The position numbers were made by a program, and so were the translations under genes. A stretch of 64,000 nt of DNA, taken from Apostichopus japonicus. Lineage: Eukaryota; Echinodermata; Holothuroidea; Aspidochirotida; Stichopodidae. Below the pieces are notes generated by a model. It searched no databases and was not told the DNA's origin. It saw nothing but the letters and a program-made list of their open reading frames with translations. This document shows positions 54,476 through 64,000 of this stretch, piece by piece. Position 1 is the first letter of the stretch. The number at the start of each line of letters is the position of its first letter. The stretch is taken from contig NC_092577.1 of NCBI RefSeq assembly GCF_037975245.1, positions 23,524,398-23,588,397 of the forward strand. The letters are read 5' to 3'.

Positions 54476-57400
54476 ATGGCCCATACACTTTCAGTTGCCA
54501 CTTTGAACGTGAATGGCATGAGGGATCATCGCAAGCGCAGTCGCATTTTCCAATATTGTAAATCAATGGAGGTCGACTGCGTTTGCCTGCAAGAAACACA
54601 TATTTTGGAAGAAGATGTCCCTCTATGGGCTTATGAGTGGGGTGGTGAGCTGCATGCTTCGTTTGGTTCGTCTTCATCCTGTGGCACTGTCATCCTTCTG
54701 TCAGCTCGTCAGGCGGGTTGTGCCACTAGGGTGGAGACGGATCACGAGGGCCGATTGGTTTGCATTCTATTCAAGTATCCACAGGGTAACATCGCCATTT
54801 GCAATGTGTATGCTCCCAATCGGCCTTCTGCTAGACGAGATTTTTTTAACACGCTGCCTTCCTTTGTTCCTGGTAGTGCGCCGTGTGTCATGGTCGGAGA
54901 CTTTAACTGTGTCCCAGACTCGGGTCTTGACAGACTCGGAACTTCTGTGTCTGCAAGTCCCGACGCTGGGATCACAGAATTGGACAGATTCACTTCGGCA
55001 CACCTTTTAGCCGATGTCTGGAGGCATATGCACCCGTGTAGTACGGGGTATACGTGGGTGAGGCCTAACGGAGAAGATGCCTCCAGGATAGATCGAGTGT
55101 ATGCGCCCGTAAGTTTTACATTTTCGGGTTGCGAGACGCTCAGCTGTCCGCTCTCTGACCATGACACCGTAGTAGCACGTTTTGTTTTGCCTTCCATTTT
55201 CCCCATCGGGCGGGGCCTATGGAAGCTTAACTGTCGGATTCTTGGCGAGGCAGAGTTCCGCCAGGGTTTCGAGACCAGGTACAAAGGATGGCAAACATTG
55301 AAGCCGGCCTTTGCTTCTACATCCCAATGGTGGGATGAGGTCAAGTTGCGCATCAAACGCTACGCAATTCAGTATTGCGTGACCCGCGCACGGCGTCGAA
55401 GAGAAAAATTCTCGAAGCTGTGCGCGGAGGTGAAGTTTGGCGACCCTTCGGCAGTCATCGCTTTGCAGACTTATCTCGATGAAAAGTACCACGGTGCCCG
55501 CGTCAGGGCCCGTGTCGAAGCGGTGGAAGCCGAGGAGCGCCCTTCACTGAGGTTTTACCAGTCCGTTAGCTCATCGGCAGGTGACAGACGCGTCCCGTCT
55601 GTACGCGCTACTGATGGGACCGTGGTTAGTGACCCTCACGGCATTGTCCGCGTATATAAAGAGTACTATTCGAGTTTGTTTACGCGTGGCAATGTCGACT
55701 TGTCGGCACAGGCTGATTTATTGAGGGGAATCTCAAAAATCGTTCCCCACGATGTCAATGATATTTTGGGGGGCGAAATAACCACTGTTGAGCTTTGGAA
55801 GGCGCTTTCGAAGATGAAGAATGGCAAGTCCCCGGGTTCGGACGGGCTTCCGAGGGAGTTCTACCGAACCTTCTGGGCAATAATAGGACCCGACATCAGA
55901 GCCGTCTTCGAGGACGCCTTCCAAAACGGACTGTTAAACCAAAGTCAACGTCTGGGCATGATTACTTTGCTGCCCAAGTCTGGGGACCCCTTGGATCCCC
56001 GTAACAAGCGTCCGATCACCTTGTTAAATGTGGACTACAAGTTGCTGGCTAAGGCTTTGTGCAACCGTCTTGCACTGGCTATGCCGCATCTTGTGGGTGA
56101 TCTCCAGACTTGTGCAGTGAAGGGTCATTGCATCCAGCAGAACTTGTGGTTGATGCGCGACTTGACCGACTTTGTTTATGAGCGTGATCTGCCATGTGCA
56201 TTGGTGTCTCTGGACCAGCAGAAGGCCTTTGACATGGTGGATCGCGGTTTTTTAATGAATGTATTGGAGACGTTTCAGTTGCACCCAAATTTTCGTAATT
56301 GGATTTCTGTTTTGTATGAACAAAGTTTGAGTTCTGTTATCGTAAATGGGTTTTGTTCGCAGGTTTTTAACGTAGAGAGGGGGGTGCGCCAGGGGTGCCC
56401 TCTGTCTCCATTACTTTATGTTTTGTTTAGCGAGTCCCTCTCTCGTCTTTTGGAAAGGGACTCCAGACTTGTTCCATTCGTTGTGCCAGGGGGTGCCAAA
56501 GTGAAATGCGCTCAATATGCAGATGACGTGACATGTGTTGTTTCGAGTCTGGGCTCCTTTCTCGCACTCTCGCAGGATTTATCTATTTTTGAGAGAGCTA
56601 CCGGGGCGAAGTTGAATCCAGAAAAGACAAAGGGCCTTCGTCTTGGTAGCTGGAGATACAGAGACTTACCATTCGGTGCGTCGTGGTCGGATCAGAATAT
56701 CAAAATTAATGGTATATGGTTCGGCTACGATGCACCTGGTGATGTCACCTGGAGCGAGAGGGCTGAGGTATTTGAGAGCAGGCTCGAAACCTTTGGCACC
56801 CGCTGGCTTTCGATCCTAGGGAAAGTCACCGTAGTTAATCGTTTTGTTTCGCCCATCTTGTGGTACCCGGGCGCGGTGTATCCAATTCCGCGTCGCGTCC
56901 TGGTGCGGTTGGAGAGAGCGATATTTTCATTTATTTGGTCGGGTGGTACAGAGCTTGTCAAAAGGGCGGTAATGTACCAAAAACTGGAGAAGGGTGGGTT
57001 AGGGGTGGTTCATCTGGGAAGTAAGTTAACTTGTTTGTTATTTAAGCAGTTGTTTGTAGCGGTAACTGACCCAGGGTTGCCTTGTTCATATTTTCTACGT
57101 TTTTGGGGCGGTTTGCACCTGCGTCGATGGGTCCCGGCGCTGTTTAGCAACAGAGAACCGCATAGTAGTACACCAAACAGGGTGGTGCGTGTCATTTGCT
57201 CCGCTCTGATTGAGTTGCCCCCTGTTGACCTGTCACAGCCGGCCCTCGTTCACAGTTCGTTGCGGGATAGGGCCTTGAATGCAATTTTTGTACAGGGACG
57301 TCATCCTGTCGAAGTATGGCGTTCGGTGCATTCAAGGCTGAATGGTTGCAGGCTCCGTGACCTTGCATGGAGAATTGCACACGGTGCCTTGGTGACCAAT

Positions 57401-57868
57401 CTGAAAAGGTATCACTGGCGATTGGGTGATGGACTGTGCCCGAGGACCGGCTGTGACAGCTTAGAGAGTACTGCCCATGTTTTTTGGCATTGCCCCTTTG
57501 TTTTGAACTTGTGGGAGTGGTTTCAGTCCTGGACCGACCGTTTAACGGGAGACCGTTCATGGTCGGTAGGACAGGGTTTTGTTTTGTATGGATTAGATCC
57601 TCCAGTTTGTTCCGTTGCTGTGTTGCAGCGTATTATTTATGTTTGTTCTGTTGTAAAAAAACTTATTTGGAGGAATAGATGTGATGTTGTTTTTAGGGGG
57701 AAATTTGCCAGTTGGCAGGCAGTCCTGGAGGCGGTGAAGTCTGACATTCGCCTTCAGGTCGAAGGCGATTTTCGCCGTTTATCTAGGGCTGCCTTTTTTG
57801 GACGGTGGTGTGCTGGGGAAGGGTGTTTTGTTTCGCTGCGTGCTGGTCGTCCTTTTGTAGTTTTTTAA
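54476..57868 (+). CDS. Family A ORF2 protein: APE endonuclease and reverse transcriptase (1130 aa)
   Basis: Starts MAHTLSVATLNVNGM at the first ATG after the ORF1 stop. The endonuclease (about residues 1-235) has N-V-N-G-M, LQETHI, NVYAPNRPSARRDF, VGDFNCVPD and SDHDTVV, the Asn/Glu/Asp/His set of the APE fold. The RT (about 440-760) has LVSLDQQKAFDMVDRGF, GVRQGCPLSPLLYVLFSESL and the catalytic YADD at 681-684. A C-terminal C-x4-C-x7-H-x4-C motif starts at residue 988 (CPRTGC..HVFWHC). It nicks the target and primes cDNA synthesis. All motifs are present in one frame, so it is likely functional. Confidence 0.93.
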   Translation: MAHTLSVATLNVNGMRDHRKRSRIFQYCKSMEVDCVCLQETHILEEDVPLWAYEWGGELHASFGSSSSCGTVILLSARQAGCATRVETDHEGRLVCILFKYPQGNIAICNVYAPNRPSARRDFFNTLPSFVPGSAPCVMVGDFNCVPDSGLDRLGTSVSASPDAGITELDRFTSAHLLADVWRHMHPCSTGYTWVRPNGEDASRIDRVYAPVSFTFSGCETLSCPLSDHDTVVARFVLPSIFPIGRGLWKLNCRILGEAEFRQGFETRYKGWQTLKPAFASTSQWWDEVKLRIKRYAIQYCVTRARRRREKFSKLCAEVKFGDPSAVIALQTYLDEKYHGARVRARVEAVEAEERPSLRFYQSVSSSAGDRRVPSVRATDGTVVSDPHGIVRVYKEYYSSLFTRGNVDLSAQADLLRGISKIVPHDVNDILGGEITTVELWKALSKMKNGKSPGSDGLPREFYRTFWAIIGPDIRAVFEDAFQNGLLNQSQRLGMITLLPKSGDPLDPRNKRPITLLNVDYKLLAKALCNRLALAMPHLVGDLQTCAVKGHCIQQNLWLMRDLTDFVYERDLPCALVSLDQQKAFDMVDRGFLMNVLETFQLHPNFRNWISVLYEQSLSSVIVNGFCSQVFNVERGVRQGCPLSPLLYVLFSESLSRLLERDSRLVPFVVPGGAKVKCAQYADDVTCVVSSLGSFLALSQDLSIFERATGAKLNPEKTKGLRLGSWRYRDLPFGASWSDQNIKINGIWFGYDAPGDVTWSERAEVFESRLETFGTRWLSILGKVTVVNRFVSPILWYPGAVYPIPRRVLVRLERAIFSFIWSGGTELVKRAVMYQKLEKGGLGVVHLGSKLTCLLFKQLFVAVTDPGLPCSYFLRFWGGLHLRRWVPALFSNREPHSSTPNRVVRVICSALIELPPVDLSQPALVHSSLRDRALNAIFVQGRHPVEVWRSVHSRLNGCRLRDLAWRIAHGALVTNLKRYHWRLGDGLCPRTGCDSLESTAHVFWHCPFVLNLWEWFQSWTDRLTGDRSWSVGQGFVLYGLDPPVCSVAVLQRIIYVCSVVKKLIWRNRCDVVFRGKFASWQAVLEAVKSDIRLQVEGDFRRLSRAAFFGRWCAGEGCFVSLRAGRPFVVF

Positions 57869-57988
57869 TATTTCAGTGGGGGGTTGGGCGTTTTGTCTCT
57901 GCAGGTCGGTGAGCGTATGTACTTTTTTGGCTCGCTTGACCTGAGGTTCGTTTGTAAGAATGGGATGGTTTGGTAGTGCCGTTTGGCC

Positions 57989-58019
57989 GTGACGTTTTGT
58001 ATCCCGTATGACGGGTCAC
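57989..58019 (+). promoter_or_regulatory. Family A 3'-terminal RNA hairpin
   Basis: GTGAC-loop-CCCGT-ATG-ACGGG-TCAC forms a two-step stem ending 9 nt before the element end. Other copies have CCCGC-ATG-GCGGG (5840-5852, 20360s), a paired change that preserves the helix. The position suits recognition by the element's RT. Confidence 0.7.
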
Positions 58020-58110
58020 GTAAAAAGCACGCTGAAAGATAATAAAGATGTCGAGTTATTGCAAGAAATAGGCCTGAAAATTGGAAACGATCTGTGCACG
58101 GTCACCGGGG

Positions 58111-58538
58111 TGCTTTTTACGTGACCCGTCGTACGGGATACAAAACGTCACGGCCAAACGGCACTACCCAAACCACCCCATTCTTACAAAGGAAACTCAG
58201 GTCAAGCGAGTCAAAAAAAGTACATACGCCCACCGACCTGTAGAGACAAAACGCCCAACCACCCACTGAAACATTCAAAAAACCACAAAAGGACGACCAG
58301 CACGCAGGGAAACAAAACCTTCCCCAGCACCCCACCGTCCAAAAAAGGCAGCCCTAGATAAACGGCGCAAATCGCCTTCAACTTGAAGGACTGCCTGCCA
58401 AGTGGCAAATTTCCCCCTAAAAACAACATCACATCTATTCCTCCAAATAAGTTTCTTTAGAACAGAACAAACATAAATAATACGCTGCAACACAGCAACA
58501 GAACAAACTGGAGGATCTAATCCATATAAAATAAAGCC
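58111..58538 (-). mobile_element. 5'-truncated family A copy inside family B ORF1
   Basis: Flanked by CGGTCACCGGGG (58099-58110) and CGGTCACCGGAG (58539-58550), a 12-bp duplication with one difference. The 3' terminus with hairpin is at 58111. It covers the 3' UTR and ORF2 C-terminus with an internal deletion. Family B ORF1 reads on after it. Confidence 0.88.
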
Positions 58539-59539
58539 CGGTCACCGGAGTAACCAAATCGATAAAAACAGTAAGCTTCTTTGGAGTGTCCTGCTATATT
58601 GAAGATCTCCAACTATCCGGTAAGCTAATTGAACTTGGATGCAAGATAAAGTCAAAGTGGACACGTAAGCGGTATAAAGATTTTCCCACGATCGAAAATG
58701 GGATTAGGTTCGTTAGAATACAAGTGCCTAACAACACAAACAGCCTTCCTTATGCTGTAACTGTCGGCGAGGTTCACTTACGGATGAAACACAATGGGCA
58801 ACCCCGGTATTGCAATAAGTGTTTCAGTGAAGATCGCATTATGCGTGACTGACCACAATATTGCTGCCGTGCATGTGGTGCTGAAGGTCACTCAGAGAGC
58901 AATATGCCCAACCGTTAAGTGGTACAATTGCAATAAGTACGGACACAAAAGCTTTTTGTGTAAGGAAGATGAGATAAATGATGAGTCCGATGTAGACACT
59001 GAAATTGATAGGTATTCGCAACCAGATGAGCCCATGATGATCACAGAACACGCGACCCATGACTGTTAAAAGTAATATAAACAGAAAGCTAAATAATGAA
59101 ATGGAAACCTCTAGTGAACAGACCAAGGGGAACCGGGTATGTCCAACGAGGTGGCGACGAGGGCCACACTGCCGAACAGAGCAACTCGGACAATCGTGAA
59201 AGAAACACAAGAAACAATGGACACTAAACAGACTCAAGATGAACCCGGTATGTCCACTGAAGAGACGGCGAAGGCCCCACTGCCAGGCATAACACCACAG
59301 GCAATCGTGACGGCAAACACGAGGCTAACGATACTAACCATGCACAGGGGAAGATGAGTCAAAGGAAGCCCGCACCAACAAATAGACTATTAGATCTTGC
59401 TATAAAAGTGAAAGGAAAACCTGACAGTGTACTGAAACGAGTGGCTGCTTACGACGATGGATGGCTGAAGGTAAAACATAAAAGAGGCGGAGTTGAGAAA
59501 ACACCAAGATCCGCAGTCCACACCGAATACAAGGTTAGC

Positions 59540-61779
59540 GAGGAACTATACGCCCAGGGGCACACCTTCTGTCTCCTAAATGTTCCAAATCGCCACCCTT
59601 AATTCTAGCGGACTACGTAACTCAAACAAGAGGAAAGAAGTTTTTTTCGTTTCTGAAGACACAGAAATATGACTTTCTTTTTCTCCAAGAAACTTTTTGG
59701 AACCAACATTTCCATGACATAGTGGAAAAGGATTGGGGTGGCGAAATTTATTCTTCCATATGCTTGATTTCAACATCAGACACGAGGACCAAGCGGTTCT
59801 ACTGGTATGTATATAATGCTCCTAATAATTCGTCACAAAGGAAAACCTTCTCGGAACTACAAGGAAATATACATCATTCCAAAGATCCTATCGTTTTACT
59901 AGGAGATTTGAACAATGTTCTCAACACTTATCTCGATAGATGTCCTATACGTGTGCATCCTGATACATCAAGGAAGACCCTAAATGATTTAATGATCGAT
60001 ATGAATCTTGTAGATATTTGGAGAGAACAAAACCCTTAGAAAATTGAGTTTACATGGAAAAGAAAGACTTCATTCGGGCTGTGTTCCGAAATTGGACTTA
60101 ATTCTTGTTTTTAAGAGCTTAACCACTAACACTGCCTTCCATAACTTTAAGCCATACCCGCACGCCGACCGTGATTTCGTTGAAAGAAAAATTTACCTCA
60201 CATTAATACCGCGATGTCCTGGGTATTGGATTCTAAATAACACTTTAGTGTTAGACGATTGTTCCGAAATCCGTCAAATCATTAATGATTGGAAAAAAAA
60301 TCTGATTTCCAAACTACGACAACCTAAAACGCAGAATTAAGGAGGCGTCCATCCAGTTTGGAAAACAACGACAATGAGAAATTCGTCGGACAAAGAAGAA
60401 ATTATATGACACCACCAGACTCCAGTGCCTTGAAAGTGACCTTGAAGATGTTTATACCGAGGAACTTGAAGAAAGCGAGAGGGCAACCATATATTTCTTC
60501 AACCAGGCAGAAACGCAAAGTGATGAAACATTTTAAAACATATGAGCATATTATCTACGACCAAAAGGAAATTATGAATGAACAAGTCCGCTTCTATTCT
60601 GACTTGTACAAGAACGAGCCTACCGATGACCAGTCACGTTCGGAGATCATCAACAATATTTCAAAGACCCTTTCTGAAAGCTGATGCTGCCAATTGTGAC
60701 CAGGATATCAACATTATTGAATTGAAAGATGCTTCATAAAAGTGTTTGAATTTTAATAGCAAAAAAGGGTGACCTGGGCCATCTTACAAATTGGAGGCCA
60801 ATTACGTTGCTGAATACAAATTTTTTACGAAAACTCTAGCGAAAAAGGTTTGAAATGTTATTCATCACTAATTAGTGAAAATGTATTAATTATGAACCAT
60901 TTAATCGTTCAGGTTAATGACAATAACTCTGATGGTTTTGCCTTGAAAATTGATCAGTGTAAGGCTTTTGATAGAGTTGATGACATTTACCTTGTTTAAG
61001 TCGTTGAAAAAATGGGCTTTGGCATGAAATTCCAGAAGTGGATTCAAATACTTTATAATGATATTCAAGGTTGTATCAAGCAAAACGGTTTCATTTCTGA
61101 TGTGTTTCCTATCGATCGTGGTGTTCGGCAGGGTTGCCCTATCTCGGCAGTTTTGTATGTTATTAGTGCTGAACCTTTCCATGAGGCTTTTGTTAATTGT
61201 TCTTATATTTCTCGAATAAGGTTATGTGATGTGGAGGCTAAAATGTTCCAACATGCTGACGACACTACATTTTTTGTCTCTAATATTGTAAAGTATCAAT
61301 TCTACTTTAAGCATTATCAGTTTGTATCAACGAGCTTCTGGTTCAGAGTGTATTATGAACAAAACTGAACTTGCAGTTTTCGGCCAAAGTCGTTTAAATG
61401 ATATTGATTTTAATTTTCCTTGTAAGAATTAATATATCCAAGTTGTAGGTGTTGCTATTGGTAACGACAAACAACACATTGAACTTATTCATTGGGGGAT
61501 AAGAAGGTGAAGGATTGTTGTACAATTCTGGGACGTTGGAAAGAACGCAGACTTTCCATGAAAAGCAAGGCTGTTGTTTCACGGCTTGTGTATCTTGCTA
61601 CTGTTCTGCCTATTCCTAAGTGGGTGAGTAACACCTTACATCGAAGTATTATCGACTTTAGAATGGGAAGAATTCAGCAATTAAATATACTTCTTGGATC
61701 CTTCCCAGGAGGCGGTCTTAATCTGTGTGATCTCGATATTAAACGGGATGCCCTAAGAAACTTAATCAGCAAAATTTAA
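59540..61779 (+). pseudogene. Family B ORF2 (endonuclease/RT), multiply frameshifted
   Basis: Endonuclease: FQIATLNSSGLRNSNKRKE across 59585-59640, FLQETFWNQHFHDIV, FYWYVYNAPNNSSQRKTF and VLLGDLNNVLNTYLD (59895-59940). RT: GFALKIDQCKAFDRVDDIYL (about 60938-60997), WIQILYNDIQGCIKQNGFIS (61040-61099), GVRQGCPISAVLYVISAEPF (61120-61179) and QHADDTTFFVS (61249-61281) with the A-D-D box intact. The C-terminal CDLDIKRDALRNLISKI ends at 61779. Several stops and small deletions separate the blocks. The family is distinct from A but in the same clade. Confidence 0.8.
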
Positions 61780-62980
61780 GCGATAATATTAACACGAATT
61801 TGATGTTATATTTTTAAACCACTGCGATATTATGAATCTTGGTATCGGCATTTTTCAAACTATTCCCAGTAAGAGCTCCCTCCTAACTATTGCAAATTGT
61901 TGTTAGCATGGAGAAAGGTAACTGATGGTAGATTCTCTTCCGACACTATCGTTTCTTCCAAACCTGATCACGATTGCACTTTTATATTTACCTATGGTTG
62001 CGATGGTGTTGACGCCTCGAAGTTAAACTTGCAGGGAGGCAACTGTTTTATTTGGAAAAAAAAACATGGTTGAAATTCACTGGAAGAATATATTTACGAA
62101 TTGATCTTTTTCTATTTGGTGGGAAAATATTTATAGAGCTCCGAAGACGTTCCATTACGCCGACTTAAAAATTTGACATAATATTTTATACACTAACGAT
62201 AACCTTTTTAGGTTAAAAATTGTGGACTCTCCTGCTTGCACCTGTTGTTTCACTTGTTCATTGAGTGTCCTGAAATAAGCGTGCTATGGGATAATTTTAT
62301 TAGTAAACTCAGTAGAATCTATAATACACAGGATCATGATAATTGCCAGATTATTTCCTTATTTGGCCTTGGCCGCAAACGTAAAGAAGGTATTTTTTAA
62401 TCGATTTTCTTCTTAATGTTTACAAGTGTGCTATTTGGAGATGCCGTTTTAGCCAACTTTTCGATGGCCATAAAAATGCATATTAGTAATTACTTCCATA
62501 ATGTTCTTCAACATAAATTGAAACTAATTTATACGTTTCATAATGATAATAATAAGACTCCATAAGTTGTTCAAGATACTTGCTCAGGGCGGAGTACTTC
62601 TCAAACGGCAGAGACTACACATATCATTTTGATAGGGGATAATTTTGCCATTTCATCATCACTCTATTATGTTATGTTGCAGCCTTTTTATGTTATTTAT
62701 TTCGACATTTTTCACATCATCGTTAAGATGTCTTCGTTATCCAAGTGTACTATTGGATTATTTAGGCGGTGCATGTATACAACATTTTATGTGGCTGTAT
62801 TGTAATATCCTTCATGTAATTAAATTAAATTGTATTACACTCATCTAATTAATGCTTAATGCTCCTAAAGCATACAGAGCATATTTGATGGTATCACACA
62901 TTACTTCTGTTATAAATTGTATATAATTTTGCATCAAGTGGGTGAGCCATTTGGTTCATCTTTCAATAAAAGAGAAAAAA
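61780..62980 (+). other. Family B ORF2 end and 3' UTR, decayed
   Basis: Traces such as KIVDSPACTCCFTCSLSVL (about 62214-62275) match the C-terminal zinc-motif region of B' near 51419. The rest is AT-rich 3' UTR ending AATAAAAGAGAAAAAA. Confidence 0.6.
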
Positions 62981-63075
62981 CCGGTTCTCGTCCGATCACC
63001 GGCGTCAAGCAACGTAGAGAGCAGTCAGTACTTGGATGGGTGACCGCCTGGGAATACTGGGTGCCATAGGCTTTT
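62981..63075 (+). rRNA. 5S rRNA 3' part, right side of the B insertion
   Basis: CCGGTTCTCGTCCGATCACC to GTGCCATAGGCTTTT. Together with 52718-52755 it makes one 5S gene after removing B and one 12-bp duplication. Few differences from a standard 5S. Confidence 0.88.
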
Positions 63076-63148
63076 ATTTTCATAATTGATAACACTATGT
63101 TGCCACGACGATGAGAAATTGAAATGGCCTACATTTACCTCTTCTTAT

Positions 63149-63187
63149 GTCTACGGCCAAATCACGTTGACTATACCGGTTCTCGTC
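63149..63187 (+). rRNA. 5S rRNA 5' part, cut at the same site as B
   Basis: GTCTACGGCCAAATCACGTTG.. to CCGGTTCTCGTC, then non-5S sequence from 63188 (ACGTTCAATATCG). It breaks after the same 12 bases as at 52755, so a further 5S-targeted element probably starts here. Confidence 0.8.
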
Positions 63188-64000
63188 ACGTTCAATATCG
63201 TTTCTCGTAGACGTGTTTTTCTGTGATCTCGTTTTTCACTGTTTTAGCCGTTTGTCAGGATTGCAACTATGTTGTGATCGTTGTGGACTATTTGTTTTTT
63301 CATCTCCTTGGAAAACTTTCCTATTAACACGGTTGACAATATGTTACCGTCCCCTGGAGGGGAGAGAGTAGACAGACAAATATAAATTGTATCTGATAAA
63401 ATGGCGTTGCTGTATTCTCCGTATTACATGGCTTTCAACAAAGAACTGAAGTATTAACATTAACCCTGAAACAACATACTCTAAACTGTTATAAAGACGA
63501 AAGTCCCCTTACTGCTTTAAGATGTAGCACTGCAACTGACCTACAGTAGAGACTCGATGCCTCTCTTGTGTAATCAATTTAAGTAGATACTAACCTAAGT
63601 CTGTTGCTTAACAATAACAGCTACACAAATAAGTACATGAACGTTATTAGCCTACTTACTTTGTTACATAATGATATTACACTCCTTTAAGTTTAATACT
63701 GACATTTAACTCCTTTAAGTTTAACAGCACAATGATCAACTATATGATCACTCCCTGATTATACAATTTGTCAAACTCAACTCTAGAAGTTTGCTCGCAA
63801 TGCTACCCTATGCACTACGTAAAGTCACACTAATACGTCGTGCCGTAAAACGTAGCACAATTGCTACCTAAACACATTATATTACAGACCATGCCTGCAG
63901 CTGTCAAACCTACGCTAATACACTCTATATTAACAGTACAGCCTGGCCAACATAATATACTATCACATGGACGTATGGTCAACGTAAGCCGACGGCCTGG
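63188..64000. other. Probable 5' end of another 5S-targeted element, then unidentified DNA
   Basis: The first ~170 bp follow the 5S break point and resemble a T-rich LINE leader. No ORF is found. After about 63360 the sequence is AT-rich without recognisable features up to the window edge. Confidence 0.4.

Larger units (their letters stand above)
53153..58028 (+). mobile_element. Intact full-length family A LINE (4876 bp)
   Basis: Perfect 15-bp duplication ACGCTGAAAGATAAT (53138-53152, 58029-58043). It starts CTGGCAGTTGGC and ends CACGTAAAAAGC. A 211-bp leader, ORF1 (363 aa), ORF2 (1130 aa) and a 160-bp 3' UTR with terminal hairpin are all present, and both ORFs are open. L1/Tx1-like organisation: CCHC gag, APE endonuclease, RT, C-terminal zinc motif, no poly(A) tail. 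It is probably a source copy for the near-identical fragment at 2355-3706. Confidence 0.92.
52950..58860 (+). pseudogene. Family B ORF1 (gag-like), split by two A copies
   Basis: Three collinear pieces, read in order: SVRVFDNSYSANEITKVV..WIITLKDN (to 53152), then after the intact A copy KDVELLQEIGLKIGNDL..TVTG (58044-58110), then after the inverted A fragment VTKSINTVSFFGVSCYIED.. to QPRYCNKCFSED (58551-58845). The layout parallels family A ORF1. Knuckle-like CRACGAEGHSES and CNKYGHKSFLC follow in shifted frames up to about 58960. The frame is lost at several points, so it is inactive. Confidence 0.75.
52756..62980 (+). mobile_element. Family B LINE (Tx1-like) inserted in a 5S rRNA gene
   Basis: Flanked by 12-bp duplications CCGGTTCTCGTC (52744-52755, 62981-62992) that are 5S sequence. 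The 3' end is CAATAAAAGAGAAAAAA. Removing the two nested A copies leaves about 4.9 kb, a full LINE length. ORF1 has an RNA-binding region and zinc knuckles, and ORF2 has endonuclease and RT motifs, all decayed. Target choice in 5S is known for Mutsu elements of the Tx1 clade, and I infer the same type here. Confidence 0.85.

Overview
This is eukaryotic, animal-type DNA: intron-bearing exons with GT/AG borders, no operons, and mostly transposable elements (TEs). The 5S rRNA gene copies and the mix of L1/Tx1-, CR1-, Ty3/gypsy-, hAT-, Kolobok- and foldback-type elements suggest a marine invertebrate deuterostome. An echinoderm is my best guess, at low confidence. The only probable host genes are parts of one intron-containing gene on the minus strand (about 19.66-24.87 kb) and 5S rDNA units (52.0-63.2 kb).

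Family names used here. A: an L1/Tx1-like LINE with a CCHC gag ORF1 and an APE endonuclease/reverse transcriptase (RT) ORF2. B: a Tx1-like LINE inserted in 5S rDNA (Mutsu-like behaviour). B' is a second B copy. C: a relative of A with the same 3' terminus. D and E: CR1/jockey-group LINEs. TSD means target-site duplication and TIR means terminal inverted repeat.

Layout. 1-1.7 kb holds a small helix-turn-helix ORF and an 18-bp minisatellite. 1.76-5.87 kb is a decayed A copy with a second A copy inserted in its ORF1. 5.87-7.8 kb is a decayed hAT transposase. 12.5-14.65 kb is a tandem repeat of about 400 bp, rich in AGGTCA motifs. 14.7-17.8 kb is a decayed Ty3/gypsy element. 19.66-24.87 kb holds the host-gene exons, cut by A and C insertions, and a 5S::A::C chimera at 21.3-21.86 kb. 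24.88-25.9 kb is C inside C. 26.0-52.03 kb is B', split by a 23.1-kb foldback-type element (26361-49461) with minisatellite inverted ends. Inside that lies D, which carries an A copy (itself carrying a THAP-bearing Kolobok-like element) and a gypsy element (itself carrying E). 52.04-63.2 kb is a degenerate 5S array holding a B copy with a 12-bp TSD. An intact full-length A (53153-58028) is inserted in frame-traceable fashion in B's ORF1.

The insertions can be ordered from their TSDs. The deepest chain is 5S, B', foldback element, D, then either gypsy and E, or A and Kolobok: six levels. A and C share the 3' end ACGTAAAAAGC. A has a terminal hairpin with a compensatory base-pair change among copies. 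The full-length A has both ORFs open and a perfect 15-bp TSD, so it looks recently active.
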